Assembly: GCA_900768245.1 (NCBI GenBank)
Contig: CAAGCE010000148.1
Span: forward strand, 1-12,626
Origin: Oscillospiraceae bacterium
Lineage (GTDB): Bacteria > Bacillota > Clostridia > Oscillospirales > Ruminococcaceae
DNA length: 12,626 nucleotides
Direction of reading: 5' to 3'
Shown here piece after piece: positions 1 through 6,622 of this stretch. Both the position numbers and the translations under genes were made by a program. The notes under the pieces are model-generated. The model ran no database searches and was not told the DNA's origin. It saw only the letters and a list, made by a program, of their open reading frames with translations. The stretch's first letter is position 1; each line of letters begins with the position of its first letter.

Positions 1-663
1 CTCAAAAGCGTGAAAAAGGTAGTCTTACATTATGTAGGAAATCCCCGAAGCTCGGCTATGGCAAACAGAAACTATTTTGAAAATCAGAAGAACGGTGGGA
101 GATATGTTTCTTCGCATTATATTGTAGGCTTGGAGGGAGAAATTTTGCGATGTGTACCCGAAAACGAGGTCGCTTACTGCTCTAATCAGGCGAACACATA
201 CAGTATAAGCATAGAATGCTGTCACCCCGACAGCAGCGGTAAATTCACGCCCGAAACAGAAAAATCTGCGGTCGAATTATGCGCTTATCTGCTTAAAAAG
301 TACAACCTCGGCGTTGATGATTTGATACGGCATTACGATGTGACGGGCAAGCAATGTCCGCTGTGGTTTGTGCCGACGCAATATCAGTCGGAGGCTGTTG
401 CAAACGCGCGGTGGGCTGGTTTCAAGGCTTTGGTTTCCGGAAAAATGGGCAGTGAATTTCTTATACGGGTGAAAGATGAGGAGCTTAATATTCGTGCGGA
501 TGTTGGCATCGGAAGTGCGGTGGTCGGAAAGCTCAAAAAAGGGGAAATTTACACGATAACGGAAGTGAAGATCTACGGGAAAGTGCCTTGGGGACGGCTT
601 AAAAGCGGTGTGGGCTGGGTAAGTCTTCTACCGAAATATGCTGAAAGGGTGGTGACAGAATGA
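1..663 (+). CDS. Phage-type N-acetylmuramoyl-L-alanine amidase with C-terminal SH3-like domain, 5' partial
   Basis: A peptidoglycan hydrolase of the Amidase_2/PGRP fold, which cuts the amide bond between N-acetylmuramic acid and L-alanine and in a lysis cassette acts as the endolysin. The reading frame is open from base 1; the GTG at 10 sits inside conserved sequence (LKSVKKVVLHY), so the true start probably lies upstream of the window. Counting codons from base 1, the expected zinc ligands are visible as H10 (in LHYVG), H111 (in IRHYDVTG) and C119 (in GKQCP). About residues 150-215 resemble a bacterial SH3 domain (LNIRADVG, GWVSLLPKY), which usually binds the cell wall. The stop overlaps the holin start by four bases (ATGA), so the two are translationally coupled. 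It is most likely the endolysin of a prophage. I see no signal peptide in the visible part, fitting holin-dependent release. Confidence 0.9.
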   Translation, partial: LKSVKKVVLHYVGNPRSSAMANRNYFENQKNGGRYVSSHYIVGLEGEILRCVPENEVAYCSNQANTYSISIECCHPDSSGKFTPETEKSAVELCAYLLKKYNLGVDDLIRHYDVTGKQCPLWFVPTQYQSEAVANARWAGFKALVSGKMGSEFLIRVKDEELNIRADVGIGSAVVGKLKKGEIYTITEVKIYGKVPWGRLKSGVGWVSLLPKYAERVVTE

Positions 664-1046
664 GTGATGCGGTAAAGAGCGTAATTGCGGCGGTTTGCAC
701 GCTGTTCGGGTATTTATTCGGAGAATTTGACGGAATGATAACGGCGCTGGTGACGCTTATCGTTTTGGACTACATAACGGGGATAATTGCGGCTGTTATT
801 GAGAAAAGGCTGAGCTCCGAAGTCGGGGCGAGAGGCATTGCGAAAAAGGTGATAATGCTGCTTGTGGTGGCGGTTGCTAACGTTGCGGACAGGGACATTA
901 TCGGTGAGGGCAATGTTCTGCGAAGTGTTACGGCGATGTTCTACATTGCAAACGAGGGTATAAGCCTGCTTGAAAACGGTGCGCGGCTCGGAGTTCCGAT
1001 GCCGAAGAAGCTTATTGATGTTCTGGCGCAGCTGAAAAAGGAATGA
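660..1046 (+). CDS. Phage holin, Phage_holin_4 (TcdE/BlyA-like) family
   Basis: A 128-aa small membrane protein that forms lesions in the cytoplasmic membrane and so lets the endolysin reach the wall. Hydrophobic segments lie near residues 5-45 and 67-85, with the family-typical stretch LDYITGIIAAVIEKRLSSEV between them, followed by KKVIMLL and a C-terminal FYIANEGISLLENGARLG region rich in small residues. Length and motif order fit the Phage_holin_4 / toxin-secretion holin family. It overlaps the amidase stop by four bases and has a GGTGAC-type ribosome site inside the amidase tail. The gene is followed after 10 bases by a strong terminator, so amidase and holin end one transcript. Confidence 0.9.
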   Translation: MSDAVKSVIAAVCTLFGYLFGEFDGMITALVTLIVLDYITGIIAAVIEKRLSSEVGARGIAKKVIMLLVVAVANVADRDIIGEGNVLRSVTAMFYIANEGISLLENGARLGVPMPKKLIDVLAQLKKE

Positions 1047-1056
1047 TAAAGGCTTA

Positions 1057-1096
1057 GAGCCGCACTATTCCGTGTTTTTTCGGAATAGTGCGGCTC
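1057..1096 (+). terminator. Strong intrinsic terminator after the lysis genes
   Basis: Perfect 16-bp stem GAGCCGCACTATTCCG / CGGAATAGTGCGGCTC around an 8-nt loop, followed by TTACTTTTT on the plus strand. It closes the amidase-holin transcript. It also lies just past the stop of the small minus-strand ORF at 1097, so it could block read-through between the converging units, although the minus-strand side has no clean U tract. Confidence 0.85.
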
Positions 1097-1264
1097 TTAC
1101 TTTTTGTGCTGTGCGATCTCTTCGTACTTATGCTTAGTTGCCATTCCGCCTCGGATATGGCGCTCCTGCTTATTTATTTCCAGAACTTTTTTTACTGCCG
1201 GATAGAGCTGTGGGGCAATTATTGGCAGCTTTTCGGTGATGTCTTTATGTATGGTCGTCGGTAA
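1097..1264 (-). pseudogene. Small ORF downstream of the serine recombinase, no standard start
   Basis: After the recombinase stop the minus strand holds an open frame of about 55 codons in the +1 frame. It ends in a basic, gene-like tail (KKVLEINKQERHIRGGMAT then KHKYEEIAQHKK, stop at 1097-1099). There is no ATG, GTG or TTG near its 5' end; the only ATG lies about 17 codons from the stop. Its first codons overlap the end of the recombinase frame. It may be a separate small gene with a non-canonical start, a C-terminal part of the recombinase lost by a one-base shift at the stop (…DDHT then KDITEKLP), or a remnant. The composition and lack of internal stops suggest it was coding. I do not recognise a named family with certainty. 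Confidence 0.4.
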
Positions 1265-2771
1265 TTAGAAATACTTTTTCCAGCCCGATCTCGTCAAAAG
1301 TTTTAAGAAAAATGTCGATATTTCCGTTCCTGTCAACTTCAATTCGGTCGATGATCTTTTTGAGCTGTGCATTGGTCACGGTTGATAGTTCGGTGACGTT
1401 TTCCATATTGGTAAAGGTCTGAGCGAGCAGCGTGTCAAGCATCTCGCTTCGGTTGAGGTTATACTCGGTAATGGTAAGTTCGTTTTTTACGCGTTCAAGG
1501 TCGGCATTGATGTTTTTCAGTTTAATGTTAAGCTCCTCACGGGAGATAAGTTCATCGACATACATATCCATATACTTCTGGCGCTGTTTTTCAAGTGAGG
1601 TGCGCTTATTGTCGAGTTCGTCGAAACGGTTCTGATTTTCGTTTGAATCGTGGTAGAGTGTATTGAACCGAGATACAATGTTTTTGACCATTGTATCTCG
1701 GTTTTTCAGCGAGTGGGAAAAGTATTCCTGAAGATTTTGGGTAAGAACCTGCTCATCGAGGACGACAGCGTTCGGGCAGGCATCTGTGCCACGCATATTT
1801 CTTACGCTGCATACCCAACGGTAATTGCCTTTATAGCAGGTACGGCGGAAAGAGTAACCACATTCTTTACATTTTATGAGTGTACTGAAAAGGTGTTTGC
1901 TGCTTTGACGTTCGTGGTCGTGTGTAAAAGCGTTTTTTCTTTTTTCGAGGGTTTGCTGTGCTTTATTGAAAAGCTCATCGCTTATGATTCGGAGTTCGGG
2001 ACGTTCTGTGACGAACCATTCGTCCTCATTTTTCTTTACACGCTTGCTTGTGAGGAAGTCTTGGATCTCCTCTTTGCCATTGATGATTTTACCAATATAG
2101 ATGCTGTTGGCGAGGATCCTTGAAATGGAATTCTGTGTCCACGCATTGCCGCGTTTGGTTTTGATGTTTCGTTCGTTAAGGATATTGGCGATTTTTGTCG
2201 TGCCGAAGTCCTCGGTGGTATAGAGGGTGAAAATTTCGTTGACGATCTTTGCTTCGTTTTGATTGACGGTGAGGTTGAAATAGTCACCGTTGGTTTTGTC
2301 GTAACCATAGACGAAGTTAGGGACACGACCTTTTTCAGCGTTGATCTTTTTGCCGAATTTGATACGTTTGGAAGTATTGGCTGACTCTTCCTGTGCGAGT
2401 GCGCCGAAGATAGTAAGTACGAACTCGGAGTTGCCGAGGACGGTCTGATTTGCGGTAAGGAAGACGGTTTCGATATTGAGTGCTTTTAGCTGGCGTATGC
2501 TTTGGAGAAAGTCAACGGTATTTCGTGCGAAACGGGAAATATCTTTGACGATGACCATTTCAAACAGTCCGCTTTTTGCATCTTTCATAAGTTGAAGAAA
2601 CTCATGGCGGTTCTTGATCTTTGTACCGGAGATGCCCTCATCGGCATAAAGCCGGACAAGGTTATGACCGTTTTTTTCGGTAAATTCCGTGAAGAATTTT
2701 TTCTGCGCTTCAAGGCTGTTGAGCTGGTCTTCCTTGTCCGTTGAAACTCGGCAGTATGCGGCTACGTTCAT
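1245..2771 (-). CDS. Large serine recombinase (resolvase N-terminal domain, Recombinase domain, zinc ribbon)
   Basis: A 508-aa site-specific DNA recombinase of the large serine family, which cuts and religates DNA through a phosphoserine link to integrate, excise or invert segments. The N-terminal catalytic domain (about 1-140) opens with AAYCRVSTD, where S10 is the expected nucleophile, and contains YADEGISGTK and VIVKDISRFAR. The Recombinase domain follows (about 155-260, YGYDKTNGDY, ILNERNIKTKRG, WTQNSISRILANSIYIGK). A zinc ribbon has C301, C304, C321 and C332. A predicted coiled coil spans about 365-445. Length is normal and the frame intact. A near-perfect Shine-Dalgarno (AAGGAGGTGACC) precedes the ATG. 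Repeat copy A begins 26 bp upstream, so its promoter lies in or beyond the repeat. It is oriented against the lysis genes. It could be the integrase of the prophage or of the element to its right. Confidence 0.93.
   Translation of the reverse strand: MNVAAYCRVSTDKEDQLNSLEAQKKFFTEFTEKNGHNLVRLYADEGISGTKIKNRHEFLQLMKDAKSGLFEMVIVKDISRFARNTVDFLQSIRQLKALNIETVFLTANQTVLGNSEFVLTIFGALAQEESANTSKRIKFGKKINAEKGRVPNFVYGYDKTNGDYFNLTVNQNEAKIVNEIFTLYTTEDFGTTKIANILNERNIKTKRGNAWTQNSISRILANSIYIGKIINGKEEIQDFLTSKRVKKNEDEWFVTERPELRIISDELFNKAQQTLEKRKNAFTHDHERQSSKHLFSTLIKCKECGYSFRRTCYKGNYRWVCSVRNMRGTDACPNAVVLDEQVLTQNLQEYFSHSLKNRDTMVKNIVSRFNTLYHDSNENQNRFDELDNKRTSLEKQRQKYMDMYVDELISREELNIKLKNINADLERVKNELTITEYNLNRSEMLDTLLAQTFTNMENVTELSTVTNAQLKKIIDRIEVDRNGNIDIFLKTFDEIGLEKVFLITDDHT
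1666..1703. repeat. Perfect inverted repeat inside the recombinase coding sequence
   Basis: ACCGAGATACAATG (1667-1680) and CATTGTATCTCGGT (1689-1702) are perfect reverse complements separated by an 8-nt loop, TTTTTGAC, with one more A-T pair outside. On the plus strand the right arm runs into GTTTTTC, so it would resemble a terminator for transcripts antisense to the recombinase. In the sense direction it encodes roughly NRDTMVKNIVSRF and would form a hairpin in the mRNA. Confidence 0.8.
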
Positions 2772-2773
2772 TT

Positions 2774-2787
2774 GGTCACCTCCTTTT
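2774..2787 (-). promoter_or_regulatory. Near-consensus Shine-Dalgarno of the recombinase
   Basis: Read on the minus strand, AAAAGGAGGTGACC lies just before the ATG at 2771. It fixes the start codon and predicts strong translation. The promoter is not clear; it must lie within or upstream of repeat copy A. Confidence 0.75.
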
Positions 2788-2796
2788 AAGTTTATG

Positions 2797-2905
2797 GTTT
2801 ATACTAAACACCATTTAAAATTTGGAAAAAATCAAGCCGATAATCTTGGATATATGTGATTTCGGCGCAGATTTTTTCCTGTATTTTATTGGTGTTTAGT
2901 ATTAA
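2797..2905 (+). repeat. Inverted repeat copy A (109 bp, imperfect palindrome)
   Basis: Runs from GTTTATACTAAACACC to GGTGTTTAGTATTAA. The sequence matches the reverse complement of 11388-11494 with about 10 differences over the 102-bp core, including two one-base gaps. Similarity stops sharply on both sides. The copy is itself an imperfect palindrome: both halves, read inward, give ATACTAAACACC, then an AAAAT-rich stretch, GGAAAAAATC, a CCGA block and AATC, meeting at a centre near 2850. It lies directly upstream of the recombinase start and 30 bp from the stop of the 610-aa gene. Possible roles are recombination site, transposon end or MITE-like insertion. Confidence 0.9.
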
Positions 2906-2935
2906 TCATAATACAGCGAATTGTATTTGTCAAGG

Positions 2936-4768
2936 CTATTTTGACAGTTCGCTGATCTTTGCTTTGAGTATATCAAGTTTTATTGCGAGGACGGTGTATT
3001 TCTGCTCGTTTATCTGCAAAATATAGTCAAGTTTTGGCGGCGTTTTGTCGCTGCCGTTATATCTTGGTTTGAGTATTTTGTTATCATAAAGCATTCTGTT
3101 GAATTTCTGCTTTGAGATTGAATAATTGAAATTTTGTTTTTCGAGGAAGAGTTCAAAGTGTTCAAAATAGCTGTGAAAATCGAGAAATATTAGACCTTGT
3201 TTGGTTTTTGCAGGTTTGATGATGATATTTGAATCCTCGTTTATGAGCTCGGTTATGAAACAATCGAAAAGCTGTATGAGTTTGTCGTCGTATGATATGT
3301 TTATATCGGCGTTATTATCGGCGGCGCAGCGCTTTTTGAAGATTTCTACTGTTTGGTCGAAGAGGTTGTAGAATTCTTGCTTGTAGGGGGTGATGTCGAT
3401 ATCTATAGATGTTTCATTTCCTTCTGCATAATAATTTAGATAATTCCTTGCCGGCAGTTCATCTACATATTCTTTAAAGCTCATCAGAGAGGCAAGCAGA
3501 TATGAATATATCCGAACATGTTCGGGGTCACTATTTGGAAAAGATATTTGCTTTTTGGCAATTGTGTACAAATCGTCAAAGTAGGTGACTTTCTGATTTT
3601 TATGGAAGTATATACCGAATAAGCTGTTTGTTATTGTTGTTATTTCCGTTTTGCCTAACTCCAGAAAAAGATTATCAATATTGTTGTTGATAATACTTGT
3701 TATTTTATTTTTAAGCCGTTCAGCAACCTGTTTTGATTTGAATTTTTTATCAGCTATTCTACTTAATTTATTTTCAAGAAATTCTAAAAAACGAGTTCTG
3801 GGTGCGTGTTTATTTGAATCAATATTTGTGTTGGAATAAATAGGTATAAACATTGATAGGTAATTAAAAGAATTCTCAATTATATCTATGTAAATGGGGG
3901 AGGCGTTTAAAGAATTTAAGTGTTTGTTTGGAGGGTGTTTATAATTCTTATTGTTACATATTATTATAGGGTAATCACCATAATTTACATCGTATGTTAT
4001 TCTTTTAATCTTTGCTAAAGCTTTATTAAGTTTTTTATAATCGGTATAGTCTTTATTGCATCTTATTTTTGTATAATTCTGCTCTGTTTTGGATAAGTTA
4101 TAATCCTTGATTTGGTGACCTTTTATGTTTCCAGTTTTATAATCGAAGCACATATCACAGCTTACAACAGTTTTTACAATTTCTTTTATTAAAACAAGTG
4201 TATTTTTTATGTTTCTCTTATTGTCAACTAATATAGAAAGCTTTATATCGTTAATAGAGCTGTTTTTAGGTATTTTATATAGTGATTTTGTTGCCGAAAA
4301 AAGTGTAAAGGCGAATGCTGTCATTGTTAGCTCTATATCATCAGATTTAAGCAAGGATATTAATGTGTCAAGTGGGTAGAATACAGGGGGGTTATTATCA
4401 TACTTAAAGAGATGTAATTCTTTATATTTTTGCTCAATGTCAAGATAAACAAATTTGTTGTATATTTGTTTCCAACCCAAGTGATAATATGTATCGTATT
4501 TTAGTCTGACAGAAGTACCGGTACCGTTTATCTTATTTATTATCAGGTGTTCTATATCAGATAGGCTGTTAAAAACTCGGCGTTTAGTTGCTGTTATTTT
4601 AATTGGAGTGCCATCTTCTTCTTTGATGGGAATCTTTGAGGATTGGAATATCTGCTGGACGATGTTTTTTCTTATATGACTTTTCATAGAAACAATTCTG
4701 TTTTCAGAAATGATCTTTATAGGTTTGATAGTTTTAGAGGTCAAGGTTATTATAAATTTGCAATTCAT
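2936..4768 (-). CDS. Unrecognised 610-aa protein
   Basis: I do not recognise a family. The frame is open upstream to an ATG at 4813, but the ATG at 4768 has a good AGGAGA ribosome site and a well-formed promoter whose transcript would start near 4811, so I choose 4768 (MNCKFIITLTSK). The protein is soluble-looking, rich in Lys, Asn and Ile, with no membrane segment or signal peptide. A central part has several Cys residues (VSCDMCFDYKTGN near 225, KIRCNKDYTDY near 255, IIICNNKNYKHPP near 290), not arranged as a clear zinc finger. The C-terminal 80 residues (SKQKFNRMLYDNKILKPRYN … LDYILQINEQKY) look like a compact winged-helix or similar binding module, which is only a guess. The 3' third is noticeably richer in GC than the 5' two thirds, suggesting a chimeric origin. 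It is transcribed alone, away from the plus-strand genes. It ends in TAG. Confidence 0.75.
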   Translation of the reverse strand: MNCKFIITLTSKTIKPIKIISENRIVSMKSHIRKNIVQQIFQSSKIPIKEEDGTPIKITATKRRVFNSLSDIEHLIINKINGTGTSVRLKYDTYYHLGWKQIYNKFVYLDIEQKYKELHLFKYDNNPPVFYPLDTLISLLKSDDIELTMTAFAFTLFSATKSLYKIPKNSSINDIKLSILVDNKRNIKNTLVLIKEIVKTVVSCDMCFDYKTGNIKGHQIKDYNLSKTEQNYTKIRCNKDYTDYKKLNKALAKIKRITYDVNYGDYPIIICNNKNYKHPPNKHLNSLNASPIYIDIIENSFNYLSMFIPIYSNTNIDSNKHAPRTRFLEFLENKLSRIADKKFKSKQVAERLKNKITSIINNNIDNLFLELGKTEITTITNSLFGIYFHKNQKVTYFDDLYTIAKKQISFPNSDPEHVRIYSYLLASLMSFKEYVDELPARNYLNYYAEGNETSIDIDITPYKQEFYNLFDQTVEIFKKRCAADNNADINISYDDKLIQLFDCFITELINEDSNIIIKPAKTKQGLIFLDFHSYFEHFELFLEKQNFNYSISKQKFNRMLYDNKILKPRYNGSDKTPPKLDYILQINEQKYTVLAIKLDILKAKISELSK

Positions 4769-4817
4769 AGCTGGTCTCCTATGTTTAATATGAGATATGT
4801 TTTTCGATACCATTATC

Positions 4818-4846
4818 AGTATAACATAAAATAACTAAAATAACAA
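4818..4846 (-). promoter_or_regulatory. Promoter of the 610-aa gene
   Basis: Read on the minus strand: -35 TTGTTA (4841-4846), 17-nt spacer, -10 TATACT (4818-4823). The start point would fall near 4811, giving a leader of about 43 nt to the ATG at 4768. This argues against the upstream ATG at 4813 as the start. Confidence 0.65.
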
Positions 4847-5058
4847 TATATTTTTGCAGTTTATTAAAAATATAGACTTTTTATAATACAATAACACCGT
4901 ATTTTTAAAAAATAATATAGTGTGTACAAGCTCCTAATGAGCATCAGGAAATCGTATTGTACCGGTTTACAGGTATATATCATATTTCTGAATAAACTCA
5001 GAATTATAGTCGAGGTAAGAGCATATACATTACCAAGACAGAACGAGGAGCTGGTATT

Positions 5059-5223
5059 ATGCAGCAGAAGGAACTGGTATTCAGGTTCCACAACCCTAAT
5101 AGTGAGAAAGATACATACAATGCATTGGCGGCGATATTCGTTGATGCGGGATGCAAAAAGCTCAGAAAGGCTTTGATAGAGGCTGAACAAGAGCAGGCTG
5201 AAAAGAATGCCGAGAAGAAATGA
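5059..5223 (+). CDS. Small 54-aa protein of unknown function
   Basis: ATG with the ribosome site GAGGAG eight nucleotides upstream, encoding MQQKELVFRFHNPNSEKDT… and ending in a charged helix (KALIEAEQEQAEKNAEKK). A predicted terminator starts 10 bases after the stop, which supports it as a real, separately transcribed gene. Small proteins of this build (QKELVFRFH start, Glu/Lys-rich end) are, as far as I recall, common in mobile elements of Clostridia, but I cannot name a function. An overlapping longer plus-strand frame (4922-5176) has no ribosome site and atypical residues and is taken as a shadow. The 290 bp between this gene and the 610-aa gene hold only that gene's promoter and small inverted repeats such as TTCTGA/TCAGAA near 4985-5004. 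Confidence 0.65.
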   Translation: MQQKELVFRFHNPNSEKDTYNALAAIFVDAGCKKLRKALIEAEQEQAEKNAEKK

Positions 5224-5233
5224 AATAATCTAT

Positions 5234-5273
5234 ATTCCCCTGCATATGTGAGATGCAGGGGAATAATTTTTTT
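5234..5273 (+). terminator. Intrinsic terminator after the 54-aa gene
   Basis: 12-bp stem ATTCCCCTGCAT (5234-5245) / ATGCAGGGGAAT (5253-5264) with a 7-nt loop, followed by AATTTTTTT. Well placed just after the 54-aa stop. Confidence 0.85.
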
Positions 5274-5338
5274 GATTCATTTTTCGTATATAGTATTTAG
5301 TGAATCTATATGGTAAGTTTTTTATAACATAGAGGATG

Positions 5339-5371
5339 AATCTTATCGTGAATATCCGATGTCATAAGATT
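5339..5371. repeat. Short inverted repeat upstream of the replication-like gene
   Basis: AATCTTAT (5339-5346) and ATAAGATT (5364-5371) flank 17 bases. It lies in the 280-bp AT-rich gap between the 54-aa gene and the replication-initiator-like gene. It could be an operator or part of an origin, but arms of eight A/T-rich bases can arise by chance. The rest of this gap holds the terminator after the 54-aa gene, a possible extended -10 promoter and the ribosome site of the next gene. Confidence 0.35.
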
Positions 5372-5433
5372 ATATGGCTGATACATTTTGTGTGATGATT
5401 ACATTATTTTTGATATAGCTGATCGGTTATATA

Positions 5434-5442
5434 TGTGATAAT
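5434..5442 (+). promoter_or_regulatory. Possible extended -10 promoter of the replication-like gene
   Basis: TGTGATAAT is an extended -10 (TG-n-GATAAT) without a good -35. The start point would be near 5449, giving a leader of about 55 nt to the ATG at 5504, whose ribosome site is TAGGAGATG. Weak call in very AT-rich DNA. Confidence 0.3.
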
Positions 5443-5503
5443 ATTATTTTTTTATGGATAAGAATATAGGTATATAAAAATAATAATTAGGAGATGCAAA
5501 CTA

Positions 5504-5860
5504 ATGAGTAATACTAAATATCAAATTACAGATGATGGTTTCGGCATTCATACCTTTGAATTAACGAAGTCCGGTATATCACGGGCAGAATTTGATCGGA
5601 TAGTTAGTGGTGACATAAAGAAATATTATAATAACAAAACGGGAAGTATGTATGTGTATCCTACGAGAAATGGAGTCAGAATATTTCTCAACCGTGTTAA
5701 TCCGAATCTATATAATATCAGGGTGATCGTATCTGCGAAAAAGCTTATAGATGAGCATTCAAAAGCAACAGCCATACTTAATATAAATGATGATTTTGAT
5801 ATGTTGGGTGAGATGGTGAACGAGGTGCTACTGGAATGTTGGGCGAAGGATTCATGCTGA
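5504..5860 (+). CDS. Replication-initiator-like protein, N-terminal fragment (frameshifted)
   Basis: 118 aa, with a good ribosome site (TAGGAGATG). It reads …MYVYPTRNGVRIFLNRVNP…NIRVIVSAKKLID… and then FDMLGEMVNEVLLE before running out of frame and stopping. The sequence style (beta-rich first domain, then an amphipathic helix) matches the N-terminal part of phage or plasmid replication-initiation-like proteins of Clostridia, in which the next block is an R-x-D-L-C-V-N strand. That block is found in the next frame, at the start of the following ORF. I therefore read this as the 5' half of one gene broken by a one-base deletion, or needing a -1 shift, between 5812 and 5858. The family assignment is from memory of related proteins and is moderate. 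Confidence 0.6.
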   Translation: MSNTKYQITDDGFGIHTFELTKSGISRAEFDRIVSGDIKKYYNNKTGSMYVYPTRNGVRIFLNRVNPNLYNIRVIVSAKKLIDEHSKATAILNINDDFDMLGEMVNEVLLECWAKDSC

Positions 5861-6546
5861 ATAGTATGTGCTTGTCAAGGGTAGACTTATGTGTGAATGT
5901 GATGCTTTCGGAGAATTTTTCTGCTGAACGTTATATTAAACTTATCAAGAAATCAATGATGCGTATAGATAACGATAATATAGATAAATTTGATGATTCG
6001 GCAGAGAAAAGCAAACACAGTTTCCGTGTTAGGACAGGCAGGATTACCTTTACGGCGTATGATAAGTATTATCAGTTGGAAGATATAGGAGAAGATTATA
6101 CAAAGGAATCGGAGAGTCTTCTTAGACTTGAGCTCGCAATAGACAGCGGTTTGCTCCGCCAAGAGAAGATAGCGCACGAAATCAGTAATTTAAGTCTATT
6201 GAGAGCATTAACAATACAAAGCAGGGAGGTATTTCAGAGATACATTGAGAACCATTTTTTTGACGGTGATTATTATAGTGCTGATGAGATAAATGCGGCT
6301 ATTAATTTTTCTGATTATAACAAAATTCGGAAGAAAAATATGCATGCCTATTTAGAAATGCAGCTTTACAAGCACTCTTTCAATTCAATAGTGGACGAGC
6401 TGGTTGAAAATGGCTGGACTGATTATAGATTGAAGCATCTGATTTTGATGTTTGAGGGTATAAATGTTTATCCTGTTTCGATGCCATACCGTGATAAACA
6501 CGGAGATAAGTGGGTTCCGGGATTGAGGAGGATATTTAAAATATAG
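5836..6546 (+). CDS. Replication-initiator-like protein, C-terminal fragment (frameshifted)
   Basis: 236 aa in the frame one base behind the preceding ORF and overlapping it by 25 bases. Motifs are LSRVDLCVNV (about residues 13-22), RYIKLIKKS, FTAYDKYYQLED, and LLRLELAIDSGLLRQEKI, in the order seen in rolling-circle-type replication or relaxase-like initiators of mobile elements. I see no clear HUH pair, so a catalytic role is not shown. The ATG at 5836 has a possible ribosome site (GAGGTG, 8-nt spacing), so coupled translation as a separate protein cannot be excluded. It ends in TAG shortly before the helicase promoter. The likely role is replication initiation of an excised element; confidence in function is limited. 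Confidence 0.6.
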   Translation: MLGEGFMLNSMCLSRVDLCVNVMLSENFSAERYIKLIKKSMMRIDNDNIDKFDDSAEKSKHSFRVRTGRITFTAYDKYYQLEDIGEDYTKESESLLRLELAIDSGLLRQEKIAHEISNLSLLRALTIQSREVFQRYIENHFFDGDYYSADEINAAINFSDYNKIRKKNMHAYLEMQLYKHSFNSIVDELVENGWTDYRLKHLILMFEGINVYPVSMPYRDKHGDKWVPGLRRIFKI

Positions 6547-6556
6547 AGGCAAAATA

Positions 6557-6585
6557 TTGCGTTTATGACCGAATAGTGGTATAAT
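6557..6585 (+). promoter_or_regulatory. Promoter of the helicase gene
   Basis: -35 TTGCGT (6557-6562), exactly 17 nt spacer, -10 TATAAT (6580-6585). This is the best promoter in the window. It starts just after the stop of the replication-like gene and gives a leader of about 30 nt to the ATG at 6623. It probably drives both the helicase and the HEPN gene. Confidence 0.8.
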
Positions 6586-6622
6586 GTTCTCAGCTTAAAC
6601 ATTGGTTATGGGAGGTGAGAAC

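Noticed and set aside
1650..2123. 157-aa plus-strand ORF with hydrophobic character
   Set aside because: It lies fully antisense to the well-supported recombinase and has no ribosome site; its hydrophobicity follows from the complementary codons.
2780..2800. Target-site duplication flanking the inverted repeats
   Set aside because: The bases just outside copy A (…TTTATG, then the repeat) and outside copy B (repeat, then GGTAGT…) do not form a direct repeat, and the shared GTTT/AAAC is part of the inverted repeat itself.
2797..2905. CRISPR repeat or tRNA at the 100-bp palindrome
   Set aside because: There is one copy per site, no spacer array, and no cloverleaf; the symmetry is a simple long dyad.
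4769..4813. Upstream ATG at 4813 as start of the 610-aa protein
   Set aside because: The predicted promoter would start transcription about there, leaving no ribosome site, while ATG 4768 has AGGAGA at normal spacing.
4922..5176. 84-aa plus-strand ORF overlapping the 54-aa gene
   Set aside because: It has no ribosome site and an unnatural residue mix, while the overlapping 54-aa frame has a good ribosome site and a terminator right after its stop.
4864..5190. 108-aa minus-strand ORF
   Set aside because: It is antisense to the 54-aa gene, has no ribosome site, and is rich in Cys, Leu and Phe as expected of a shadow frame.
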